From Baffinella frigidus (lineage: Eukaryota > Cryptophyceae > Cryptomonadales > Baffinellaceae): a DNA stretch of 21,620 bases. Where the stretch lies: positions 594,407-616,026 of the forward strand of contig MU646325.1 in the NCBI GenBank assembly GCA_026770585.1, written 5' to 3'. The notes under the pieces are model-generated. The model was given only the letters and a program-made list of their open reading frames with translations, had not been told where the DNA came from and ran no database searches. Positions 15,701 to 21,620 of the stretch are shown here, one piece after another; the stretch's first letter is position 1; every line of letters starts with the position of its first letter. A program made the position numbers and the translations under genes.

Positions 15701-18700
15701 TACGCGTCAGAGTTTCGGCTTTCGGGGGTTTACGGTTTACGGTTGGGGGGTTCGGGGTTCGGGGCGGGCGGAGGGGGGGCAAGCTGAGCAGTGCGCTACA
15801 GGTCAATCAAGGTTTGGGGTGTACGCTTCAGGGGTTCGGGTTTCGGGTTTCGGGTTGAAGATTTCAGGTTGAAGGTTTCGGGTTTGGGGTTGAGGATTCA
15901 GGGTTCAGGGGCGGGGGGGGGGGGCGAGCTGTCGCGTTCCAGGTGAATCCAGGTACAGGGTTCGCCCTTGAGAGTTTCGGGTTTAGGGTTTCGGGGAAAG
16001 GGGGTCACCGAGCTGTCCAAGAGGTCGACAGGCTTCTTCTCCGACGCTTTACACTGCCGGGCGGGGAGCAGGCGTCAACTTTAGACACCACCTCAACTTT
16101 CAATTGGCAGGGAGCAGGCCTGACCTTGAGATCAAACCTCAACTTTAGAAGATTTTCGTGGTGAGGCTTCCTGCTTGATGGGCCGCTTTTTCTGGAGTGC
16201 TTCCCGTGCGATCGCCTGTGACTCGCGAACAAGGACACGCAACGCACCTAGGATGGTGATATGCTCCTAGGCGTAGCCCTGACGTACGACCCGAGGGCGG
16301 TGCGTGTCCATAATTCCGAGCAACCGCTATGGGGACGCTCGTGCGCCACGCGAAACCCTGAACCCCGAAATCCCTGAACCTGTTTGATGGGCTGCTTCTT
16401 CTGGAGGGCCTCGCGCGCGATCGCCGCCTCGATTATCACCTGCGTGGTTGGGGGTGTAGAGTTGAGGGTTTAGAGTTCTGAGAGCACCCGTCAGTTCACA
16501 AAGGGGAATTTGCCCAAAGTTGATGATAGAGATGTGTAGAATGTTTGTACCAGATACACGCCAAAAGACAAAATAGCGCCCGGCGGCGATCGCTGCCTCG
16601 ATTATCACGTTTGGGGTTGAGGGTTGAGGGTGGTGGTTTTCCGGTGTAGGGTTGAGGATTTGGGGTTCAGCGTTTTAGGGTTGAGGGTTTAGGGTTCGGG
16701 GTTGAGGGTTTACGGTTTAGGGTTTGGGGTCTAGGGTGTGGGGTGTGGGGTTGAGGTGTGAGGTTTGAGTGTTTAGGGTTCAGGATGCAAGAGGGGCTAC
16801 ACGGTCTACCCGAGAAATTCAAAGCAGGCAACCCGAGTTCGTCGCGTCACTTGATAGAATCTGTTTCGCGACGCGTCGATCTAACGGATTTCTGGTGGAT
16901 GGGAGGGAAGGCAGGCCTCTTGGCACGGCACGCCCACCGCCGACGGCCCTAGCGCTCCTACGAGAAACCCTAGCGCTCCTACGAGAAACCCAGGCCTGGG
17001 GGCCCTACGGCCCACCGTGGTCAATACCGTAGGCTCAACTACCCTGAATGTAGGGTGTTGCCCTATGAAGGAGGATGGGAGGGAAGGCAGACCTCTTGGC
17101 ACGGCACGACCAGCGTCCCGGCAGCCACCGCCTTGAACATCGCCGCTGCATTATGGCCACTTTGTTTTAGGTTGCAAACGTCCGTCTGGCTCCGAGGCGG
17201 CTCCACAGATGGCCGCTGCACGGCCATCTGTGCAGCGGCCATCTGACTACTGCATACAGTGCCACAAGGAGGCTGGTAACGGTCGTAACGGTCGCATCGG
17301 TACCACCACACGCGGGGTACCCCCGGCTAGGTCATTCAGGGTTTGATTGCTCCCAACGTAGGCGGACACCTTTATTCGTGAGAGGTCGGTGGCACGGTTG
17401 GTCAAGGCACTTGACTCTGCACCAGCATCTTAGGTCATCTTCCAAGATTCGTTGGGGGAGCTCAAGTCGCGCTCGCTGTACATTTCGCAATGCTCAAGTA
17501 CGACGTTTTCGTCGTACTTTTTCGAAAAACGAGAGGATGAAAGTACATTTCACAAAACGAGAGGTCCAAAGTACATTTCGCAAAACGATAGGTCCGAAGC
17601 GCATTTCGCAAAACCAAAGGTTCCAAGAACATTTCGCAAAAAGAGAGGGTCGAAACCTGTTTCGGGGGCGTCTTCCCCGAAGAGCCCAATCACGATTCGC
17701 CCCTCCAACGCCTGCCAACCCGTTTCAGGATTCATTTTGGAGGCTAGGGGAATCGAAACCACACAGCGGGCTACCACGGGATTTTCTGCCCAAATCGGGC
17801 CACCTTTCCGTTACCTTATCCGTGGGAACCCCCACTATGTCCGTACGGGTTGCCTACCGTAGGGTCGTACGTCTTATCGCTTAGGGGTTATTCAAACCCC
17901 CGTCGACGTCCGCGGTGTGAATGGTGTAAAGTGGTTGAGAAGACAACATCGTGATCTTGGTAGGGGATGAACCGCCTGTGCGTCGAGGTTCGAGCTCCGC
18001 CCCTCGTTCGCCTTGTTTGCTGAGTTCACGCCCTGCACCGCGTTTGAGGTTTAGGGTTTGAGGTGAGGGGTTTAGGGTTTAGGGTTTCGGGTTTGGGGTT
18101 TAGGGTTTAGGGTTTGGTGTTTAGGGTTTAGGGTTTGGGTGCAGGGCTAGGGATAGGGGTTCAGGGTTTAGGGGTTAGGGTTTAGGGTTTGGGTTTAGGG
18201 TAAAGAGTTCAGGGTAAAGAGTTCAGGGTTGAGAGTTGAGGGTTTAGGGTTGAGTGTTGAGGGTTCAGGGTTTAGGGTTCAGGGTTTAGGGAGCTGGGTT
18301 TAGGGTTTAGGGTTGAGAGTTTAGGGTTTAGAGTTTAGGGTTTGGATTTCAGAGTGTATAGTTTATGGTTTATGGTTTATGGTTTATGGTTAGGGGTAAG
18401 AGTTTAGGATTCAGTGAATGGGATTTAGGGTTTTGGTTTCAGGGTGTAGAGAGATCACCTGGATCTTGATGTCGATGAAGACCCTGTCAGTCACAACTCC
18501 CACAGCCTCCACTGCTTCGGAGAAGGACAAGGAGAAGAAGAAGAAGAAGAAGAAGGACAAGAAGAACAAGAAGAACAAGAACAAGAAGAAGAAGAAGCAG
18601 AACAAGAACAAGAACAAGAACAAGAACAAGAACAAGAACAGGTACAAGAAGAAGAAGAAGAAGAAGAAGAAGAAGAAGAAGAAGAAGAAGAAGAAGAAGA

Positions 18701-19691
18701 AGAAGAAGAAGAAGAAGAAGAAGAAAGACAATCATCGCCATGGTCGTAAACCGGCCCAACCCCAGAGAGGTCAGCGAGAGGTGAGAGGTCAGAGATGGCA
18801 CCTGGATCTTGATGTCGAGGAAGATCCGGTCGGTCACAACCCCCGCAGCATCCGCTGCTTCCACAACCACCGCCTCAACAGCCTCTGCCGCCTCCTCCGG
18901 CAGCGCGTCCGCCGCCTCCACCGCCTCCGCGACCGCCTCCTCCTCTGCCACTTCCTCCTCTGCGACGGCGTTCTTGGCCCACGCTTCCCCGGGGGCGAGC
19001 ACCTGCCTCGGTGAAAGGGGTTGAGGGACCACCAACCCTCACGGTCGGACCAAATCGACGGTTTGTTTCAGCCATTTCTTTTAGACAGAGGGGGTGAACC
19101 CGACCCCCCCGTAGGGGAGATCCGAGATCTTAAAATCGACGATTTGGTCGTCCCGTGAGGGTTGGTGGGATAGTCGTCATGGTTTCGCGAGTCGGCTCCC
19201 ACGAACCCTCACAGTTCGGCCAAGTCGCCTTAGGGGGGTCCCGTGATGTGCACTGGAACCCGTCGAAATCCTCTCAGGGGTTTTTCGATGGACGTCTACA
19301 GAGCATGGCCACCGAGGGGCATCAACACGCTCCACGGCCAGAGCAAACTTCCCTGGCCAGAGCAAACTTCCCTTTCTAGCTCAAGCCCCACAAGCACCCA
19401 GCCGCCAAGCCCCGCTCGTACCTGCAAGAGAGCGCCCAGTCCCACCGGCAGCATCACGCTTCCAACCACGCCGCGCCTGTCTATGGGTGGCGAGCGGAAC
19501 GAAGACTCTTGTCTGGCAATTCCTCCGCTGCACATCTTCATTCCACCAGCGTGCCCTGCATCCGGGCGGCGGAGGGAGAGCGCGGCGGAGGGAAGAAGTG
19601 ACGCGGCGGGGGTGGGCACGAGGAAGGCGTGGGCGTGGGTGCACAGGGCGAGCACGAGGGCCGCCCCGAGAGCAGATCTGACCCCCACCAT
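12689..19691 (-). CDS. cyclophilin-type peptidyl-prolyl isomerase, predicted thylakoid-lumen form
   Basis: Cyclophilins isomerise X-Pro bonds; lumen forms help fold and assemble photosystem proteins. Eleven minus-strand exons (19422-19691, 18802-19002, 17657-17711, 17093-17145, 16380-16439, 15562-15630, 15275-15315, 14672-14774, 14060-14104, 13448-13510, 12689-12772) join in frame to 1044 nt (347 residues plus stop). Leader: signal peptide with AHA|FLVP, transit region, then RRGVVGSVMLPVGLGALLQ with an AWA cut site. Fold landmarks in order: VTDRIFLDIKIQ, GRIVIGLFGEDAPET, MFKAVAAGT, VWRII, LTHDRPGMVS, FEFSIAPAANSNLDKTNVVF, VLEGGDIL, NKPLQRVIV. The Arg of the usual FHRI is kept (VWRI), but several other active-site residues appear replaced (HVVFG is NVVFG), so catalysis may be weak. 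It is divergent from the gene at 20234. Confidence 0.87.
12801..13019. mobile_element. 220-bp inverted-repeat element in cyclophilin intron 10
   Basis: TAAGTGGACGTTTTTT at the left, AAAAAAACGTCCACTTA at the right. Inner AGTGACCA/TGGTCACT and GGGCGA/TCGCCC palindromes. No ORF. Confidence 0.7.
13026..13058 (-). repeat. echo of cyclophilin exon 11 start
   Basis: TACTACGGCTTGAAGAACGC on the minus strand re-encodes YYGLKNAFCGA, against YYGSKNSFCGA. It lies about 285 nt upstream of the exon. Confidence 0.75.
13120..13301 (-). repeat. two echoes of cyclophilin exon 10 end
   Basis: Copies ending at 13120 (EHDATLTLAA) and 13265 (EDDATSTLAA) match the exon end EDDATSTLAA, each followed by a GTACxCC donor like the exon's own GCG|GTACAC. 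TTCTAGAAGCATCTTC-type repeats lie between the units. Confidence 0.75.
13448..13510 (-). CDS. cyclophilin exon 10
   Basis: Acceptor GAGCAG at 13511-13516, donor GCG|GTACAC at 13446-13447; 63 nt, phase 0/0. VKQFAGGMGGGEDDATSTLA fits the helix before the last strand (family: QFxxxxxxxGDxRA). Confidence 0.7.
13885..14040 (+). repeat. TTTAGGG-like repeats in cyclophilin intron 9
   Basis: gggtttggggtttagggttt array; CCCTAAA/CCCCAAA on the coding strand, starting about 20 nt after the exon 9 donor. Confidence 0.85.
14060..14104 (-). CDS. cyclophilin exon 9
   Basis: Acceptor CGGCAG at 14105-14110, donor CTCCG|GTCCCA at 14058-14059; 45 nt, phase 0/0. VLEGGDILAKLNNTP equals the cyclophilin VLEGMDVLxKI segment. 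Confidence 0.8.
14307..14457. mobile_element. CCTAGCTCTG-family TIR element, copy 4
   Basis: ACTTTAGCTCTGCCTCACTC at the left, GACAGAGATAGGTCTC at the right, with a GGGCTCACC.../...GGTGAGCCC hairpin inside. It starts within 5 bp of the donor of the exon 8 echo. Confidence 0.7.
14462..14527 (-). repeat. echo of cyclophilin exon 8 end (66 nt, with CAG before and CAG|GT after)
   Basis: It re-encodes FELSIAPAANSNIDKTNVVF plus GQ, against FEFSIAPAANSNLDKTNVVF plus GQ. Six differences in 66 nt, five at third positions, none disrupting. It could be a functional alternative exon, although splicing both in series would duplicate 22 residues. Confidence 0.85.
14537..14659. mobile_element. CCTAGCTCTG-family TIR element, copy 5
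   Basis: CCTAGCCCTGCCTGAG...GGGCTCGCCATAAA mirrored by TTTATGGCGAGCCC...CTCAGGCACAGGTAGG. It makes up almost the whole 144-nt segment between exon 8 and its echo. Confidence 0.82.
14672..14774 (-). CDS. cyclophilin exon 8 (active-site region)
   Basis: Acceptor TCCAG at 14775-14779, donor GGCCAG|GTTGCT at 14670-14671; 103 nt, phase 2 in and 0 out. With exon 7 it gives HDRPGMVS, then a GGGQ turn and FEFSIAPAANSNLDKTNVVF. The family's Trp before LDxxHVVFG is Asn here, and the His is also Asn. Confidence 0.85.
14860..15055 (+). repeat. GGGTTGGGG / TTTGGGG repeat array
   Basis: Nearly pure gggggttggg then ggtttggggt units, ending in tttagggttc. The Gly/Leu/Val-repeat ORFs here are artefacts. In cyclophilin intron 7. 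Confidence 0.9.
15275..15315 (-). CDS. cyclophilin exon 7
   Basis: Acceptor TTTCCAG at 15316-15322, donor GATCG|GTACTC at 15273-15274; 41 nt, phase 0 in and 2 out. It encodes APESADANALTHD(R), and completes LTHDRPG only when joined to exon 8, which supports both boundaries. Confidence 0.75.
15352..15401 (+). repeat. GAAAGTTGCGGCAATC triplicate
   Basis: Three near-tandem 16-bp units (cgaaaggtgcggcaat, cgaaagttgcggcatt, cgaaagttgcggcaat) in intron 6 just upstream of exon 7. Confidence 0.75.
15562..15630 (-). CDS. cyclophilin exon 6
   Basis: Acceptor CGAACAG at 15631-15637, donor CGGAAG|GTATTT at 15560-15561; 69 nt, phase 0/0. It encodes VWRIIKDKRVDFGRLKGKF. VWRII replaces the family's FHRxI and the usual QGGD is absent. 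Confidence 0.8.
15690..15990 (+). repeat. degenerate GGGTTTCGGG / TTTAGGG tracts
   Basis: Two blocks, each ending in a G-run plus cgagctg, with AGGTCAATCAAGG or AGGTGAATCCAGG preceding. Telomere-like repeats in cyclophilin intron 5. Confidence 0.75.
16171..16218 (-). repeat. echo of cyclophilin exon 5 end
   Basis: It re-encodes AIAREALQKKRPIKQ against AIAREALQKKQPIKQ. Seven differences in 45 nt, six at third positions. Unlike the exon it has no GT after CAG. Confidence 0.82.
16380..16439 (-). CDS. cyclophilin exon 5
   Basis: Acceptor CACGCAG at 16440-16446, donor AAACAG|GTTCAG at 16378-16379; 60 nt, phase 0/0. VIIEAAIAREALQKKQPIKQ is a helical insertion before VWRII. I do not recognise it from canonical cyclophilins; splice signals, frame and echo conservation support it. 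Confidence 0.7.
16569..16607 (-). repeat. echo of cyclophilin exon 5 start
   Basis: GTG ATA ATC GAG GCA GCG ATC GCC re-encodes VIIEAAIA, then diverges. It lies upstream of the exon. Confidence 0.75.
16608..16790 (+). repeat. TTTAGGG/TTGAGGG-like repeats
   Basis: ggttgagggttgagggt, ggtttagggttcggg and gtgtgggg units in cyclophilin intron 4, directly upstream (coding sense) of the exon 5 start echo. Confidence 0.85.
16917..16935 (-). repeat. echo of cyclophilin exon 4 end
   Basis: CGTGCCGTGCCAAGAG, followed by intron sequence CTGCCTTCCCTCCCATCC, repeats the exon 4 end and donor flank. The donor GT is GC here. Confidence 0.75.
17093..17145 (-). CDS. cyclophilin exon 4
   Basis: Acceptor ATGCAG at 17146-17151, donor CAAGAG|GTCTGC at 17091-17092; 53 nt, phase 1 in and 0 out. 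AMFKAVAAGT is the cyclophilin helix TxxNFxALCxG. An earlier donor (CTG|GTCGTG) would also be phase-consistent and omit VVPCQE. Confidence 0.75.
17203..17244. repeat. perfect palindrome
   Basis: CAGATGGCCGCTGCA, CGGCCATCTG, TGCAGCGGCCATCTG: a nested hairpin in cyclophilin intron 3. Confidence 0.8.
17540..17655 (+). repeat. 29-bp minisatellite, about four units
   Basis: AAAGTACATTTCGCAAAACG...GGTCC units with small changes, abutting the exon 3 donor. The ORFs on both strands here are repeat artefacts. Confidence 0.85.
17657..17711 (-). CDS. cyclophilin exon 3
   Basis: Acceptor TTGGCAG at 17712-17718, donor GAAACAG|GTTTCG at 17655-17656; 55 nt, phase 0 in and 1 out. ALEGRIVIGLFGEDAPET is the canonical second strand (family: GRIVIGLFGxxVPxT). 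Confidence 0.88.
18040..18450 (+). repeat. TTTAGGG repeat tract in cyclophilin intron 2
   Basis: About 400 bp of gggtttagggtttaggg with ggttgagggt, ggtttatggt and agagttcagg variants; CCCTAAA on the coding strand. Longest telomere-like array in the window, internal. Confidence 0.9.
18458..18519 (-). repeat. echo of cyclophilin exon 2 end
   Basis: It re-encodes EAVEAVGVVTDRVFIDIKIQ against EAADAAGVVTDRIFLDIKIQ and keeps a CAG|GTGATC donor. Eight differences in 60 nt, all conservative. A long CTT polypyrimidine tract precedes it on the coding strand. Confidence 0.82.
18530..18725 (+). repeat. AAG/AAC trinucleotide and hexanucleotide microsatellite
   Basis: (AAG)n, (AACAAG)n, then about 80 bp of pure (AAG)n. 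The apparent poly-Lys, poly-Phe and poly-Leu ORFs are artefacts. Confidence 0.95.
18802..19002 (-). CDS. cyclophilin exon 2 (mature N terminus)
   Basis: Acceptor GAGGCAG at 19003-19009, donor ATCCAG|GTGCCA at 18800-18801; 201 nt, phase 0/0. VLAPGEAWA completes the lumen signal, an Ala/Glu/Val-rich acidic spacer of about 45 residues follows, then VTDRIFLDIKIQ, the first cyclophilin strand. Confidence 0.82.
19029..19168. mobile_element. inverted-repeat element in cyclophilin intron 1
   Basis: CACCAACCCTCACGG...CGGACCAAATCGACG mirrored by CGACGATTTGGTCG...CCGTGAGGGTTGGTG. A partial third arm (cgaaccctcacagttcggcc) lies at 19202-19221. Confidence 0.75.
19422..19691 (-). CDS. cyclophilin exon 1 (plastid/lumen leader, start codon)
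   Basis: The ATG at 19689-19691 has G at +4. MVGVRSALGAALVLALCTHA is a hydrophobic signal peptide; AHA|FLVP puts Phe at the first transit-peptide position, the hallmark of red-lineage complex plastids. An RR-initiated hydrophobic lumen signal ends the exon. Donor TTGCAG|GTACGA, phase 0, 270 nt. Confidence 0.82.
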
Positions 19692-20233
19692 TCGATGACA
19701 CCCGTGGCGGACTATTCGTAAGTTGACACAATGTGGGTTTTGCCGTCAACTTTGGAGGTCAAAGTGCGCTGCGCAGCAAACAGATGCGCCCAAATAAACC
19801 TCCGAGGATTTTTTTCGCCCGACAAACGAGGCGAGGAGAGGCCGTGTTTTTTCCTCAGGTCGATGGCGATTCTCCCTCTATTTGCGACGAAGCCCGCGTG
19901 TCCACAACCCATTCCCGAACAGGCACCCACCTGCGGGCCACTTCCTCGCTTTTGAGCCTCGTCTGTGGAGAATCATCCGTCTTTTCTTGTGCTTGGATCC
20001 TCGAGCACCGCAGCTCCCAAACCAGCGACATCTGAATGGTGCATGCTCGACCGCGCGTGTTCCACCACGCTGAGCGAGCCGCGGTGGCGCCCAGAGCAGG
20101 CCGCGAGACGCTGTGCAGCGCACAGAAGGTGCCCGAGGTCTGTCTTCCTTATCCGGTGCCCTCGAGCAGGCGAAGACTGTGATCGGACAGCCCCGGTACC
20201 AATAGACCGGCGAGGATGGGACGACTAGGAGCC
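19692..20233. promoter_or_regulatory. divergent intergenic region (putative shared promoter)
   Basis: 542 bp between the cyclophilin start (minus) and the ATG at 20234 (plus). ORFs on both strands lack family features and overlap each other. No clear TATA box. Regulation is inferred from layout only. Confidence 0.4.
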
Positions 20234-20338
20234 ATGGCGGCGGCCAACGACGCGCGTGAGTCCCTCGCATCTGGACCGCCCCTCGCTCCCCCGGAAGAGT
20301 TCGCTCCTGCGAAGGGGGAGCCCATGACTTCCCCAGAG
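20234..20338 (+). CDS. first exon of an unrecognised gene
   Basis: GAGCCATGG start context (G at -3 and +4), 35 codons, MAAANDARESLASGPPLAPP and on to MTSPE, ending at a consensus donor GAG|GTGCGT, phase 0. The Pro/Ala-rich N terminus has no diagnostic motif. I cannot assign a function. Confidence 0.55.
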
Positions 20339-20450
20339 GTGCGTCTTCGCTCCTCCATACACGCAAGCGACTAGAGCATCCTGTCCGAAAGAGCCCGCGG
20401 GAGAGTGTGGCGGCGCGGGAAAAGCCTACACCGTTTTTGCGCCCCCGCAG

Positions 20451-20507
20451 CATCCTCAAAACTGCGCACAGCGGACATGTGGAGTCGCGTGTTACGAAAT
20501 GGCCGGC
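20451..20507 (+). CDS. possible second exon of the same gene
   Basis: CCCGCAG acceptor, GGC|GTGCTG possible donor, phase 0/0, encoding HPQNCAQRTCGVACYEMAG, which has three Cys. Its last 8 nt plus intron flank (CCGGCGTGCTGTGCTGACCC) are repeated at 20566-20585, the same edge-echo pattern as the other genes. Confidence 0.35.
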
Positions 20508-20565
20508 GTGCTGTGCTGACCCGGGGATGGGGCAGGTGATGTTGACCGGAGAGTGCGCGGCATGG

Positions 20566-20590
20566 GCCGGCGTGCTGTGCTGACCCGTGG
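20566..20590 (+). repeat. direct repeat of possible exon edge
   Basis: GGCCGGCGTGCTGTGCTGACC followed by C(G/C)... matches 20501-20521 almost exactly, including sequence past the presumed donor. Confidence 0.7.
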
Positions 20591-20754
20591 GGCTTTCGTG
20601 TGCGTGCTTTGAAACCTCTCACCGCTTCACTAGATCCTGTAAAAAAAGGTCGTAATGTAACCTTCTGAACCCGGGGGAGAGCAGGTGGCGCTGTGCGTCG
20701 CGATGACTGGGTGGGTGGTGATCGAGGTTTGCAACATGCACGGGTCATCTCCTA

Positions 20755-20940
20755 CACCCTTAACCCTAAACCCTGCACCCTGCACCCTAACCCTCATTCC
20801 TAAACCTAAACCCTACACCATAAACCCTAAACCCTGAACCCTCACCCTAACCCTTGGCCATAAACCCTGAACCAGAAACCAGAAACCATAAACCATAAAC
20901 CATAAACCATAAACCGTAAATCATCAACCATAAACCCGCA
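20755..20940 (+). repeat. CCCTAAA-type repeats
   Basis: ccctaaaccctgcaccc, ccctacacc and accataaaccataaa units, C-rich on the plus strand, consistent with an intron of the plus-strand gene at 20234. Confidence 0.85.
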
Positions 20941-21010
20941 CGAACCTCTCCTGGCACACACCAGGAAACTTTACACGATGGAAATACTGCTCAACTCGAA
21001 GGGCTGATGG

Positions 21011-21156
21011 GAATCCTAGCTCTGCCTCACTTGGGTTGGCCGAATGTTCTCAAGTCAACACGCTGGTTTTGCGGTACAAATTCGTCAACTTTGGAGCGGA
21101 AAAAATCCCTTCCCATCAAAATTGGTGGGCCCAAATGTACTGAGACAGAGCTAGGT
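21011..21156. mobile_element. CCTAGCTCTG-family TIR element, copy 6
   Basis: GAATCCTAGCTCTGCCTCAC at the left, GAGACAGAGCTAGG at the right. The interior TCTCAAGT(C/T)AACACG resembles copy 4 at 14307. Confidence 0.8.
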
Positions 21157-21424
21157 CCCCCCAATGCCAGCGCCTGGCCACACGAAGCTATTCAAGCACC
21201 CAATTTAAAAGTTGAGTGCAGGCGTTTTGGTGGGGGCTGGTCACGTGTCCGACTGCCAAGCGGGCGGACACGTGACCGGACATGTGAAAATTACTACACA
21301 ATTTAAAAATTGGGTTCTAAATTGAGGAAAGCGATAGCCTCGTGTGGGGAACCGCCGCCTTCAAATCGAGACTACATGACTGTCGACGCATCAGAGATTT
21401 TACCTGTGGCATTTCCCCTGTGGC
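21157..21424. other. non-coding stretch with a hairpin
   Basis: Inverted repeat GGTCACGTGTCCG / CGGACACGTGACC at 21238-21278, followed by TGTGAAAATTACTACACA, shared inverted with the element at 8318-8531. No exon recognised. Confidence 0.6.
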
Positions 21425-21587
21425 TCTCTTTCTCTCTCTCTCTATCTCTCTCGCTCTCTCTCTCTCTCTTTATCTCTCTCCCCCCCTCCCTCTCTCTCTC
21501 TCCCAACTCCCTCTCTCACACACACACACAACTCGCTCTCGCTCTCAACGCTCTCTCTCTCCCCCCCCCTCTCTCTCTGTCTCCCTC

Positions 21588-21620
<33 letters not shown>
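21425..21620 (+). repeat. CT microsatellite to the right edge
   Basis: (TC)n with short CA, C-run and CAACT interruptions; extends past the window. Confidence 0.95.

Noticed and set aside
17540-17655. CRISPR array
   Set aside because: The 29-bp units are contiguous variants without distinct spacers, in a eukaryotic intron.
18040-18450. Chromosome end (true telomere)
   Set aside because: The TTTAGGG repeats are degenerate, internal, in both orientations and confined mostly to introns.
18411-19014. Poly-Phe, poly-Lys and poly-Leu ORFs
   Set aside because: They are translations of the AAG/AAC microsatellite in cyclophilin intron 2, extended into neighbouring sequence.
20451-20507. NBP35/NUBP1-type iron-sulfur protein start
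   Set aside because: The Cys spacing does not match that family's motif and no further exon supports it.

Overview
The window is nuclear DNA of a photosynthetic eukaryote. Genes are split into many short, GC-rich exons with GT...AG introns. The introns carry degenerate plant-type telomere repeats (TTTAGGG/CCCTAAA), CT and AAG microsatellites and many hairpin elements. One gene encodes a leader with a signal peptide cut before F-L-V-P, then a transit region, then an R-R plus hydrophobic thylakoid-lumen signal. That layout is typical of algae with a complex (secondary, red-derived) plastid. A cryptophyte, haptophyte, stramenopile or dinoflagellate relative would fit; I cannot name the species.

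Layout: (1) 96-5886, minus strand: the N-terminal and central part of a Sac-domain phosphoinositide phosphatase (SAC1-like). Nine exons are in view and the 3' end runs off the left edge. (2) 5887-6159: a short bidirectional promoter. (3) 6160-11950, plus strand: Mediator subunit 4 (MED4) in nine exons, one broken by a 75-base N gap. (4) 11951-12688: convergent intergenic DNA with palindromes. (5) 12689-19691, minus strand: a complete cyclophilin-type peptidyl-prolyl isomerase in eleven exons (1044 nt, 347 residues), predicted to reach the thylakoid lumen. (6) 19692-20233: a second divergent intergenic region. (7) 20234 to beyond the right edge, plus strand: the start of an unrecognised gene. 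The genes are not functionally linked; they alternate head-to-head and tail-to-tail.

I built the exon models by hand from splice sites, codon phase and family motifs. In SAC1 and the cyclophilin every junction I propose is phase-consistent. In MED4 two junctions are unresolved: the exon 6/exon 7 join, and the exon 7 frame across the gap.

The most unusual property is that exon edges are 'echoed' in the neighbouring introns. Degenerate copies of an exon's first 25-60 bases, with their CAG acceptor, lie in the intron upstream. Copies of an exon's last 25-70 bases, usually with a GT donor, lie in the intron downstream. I count about twenty echoes across the four genes. In the pairs I aligned by hand, most differences are at third codon positions. 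A family of terminal-inverted-repeat (TIR) elements starting near CCTAGCTCTG occurs in introns of the same genes and in one case sits exactly between an exon edge and its echo.
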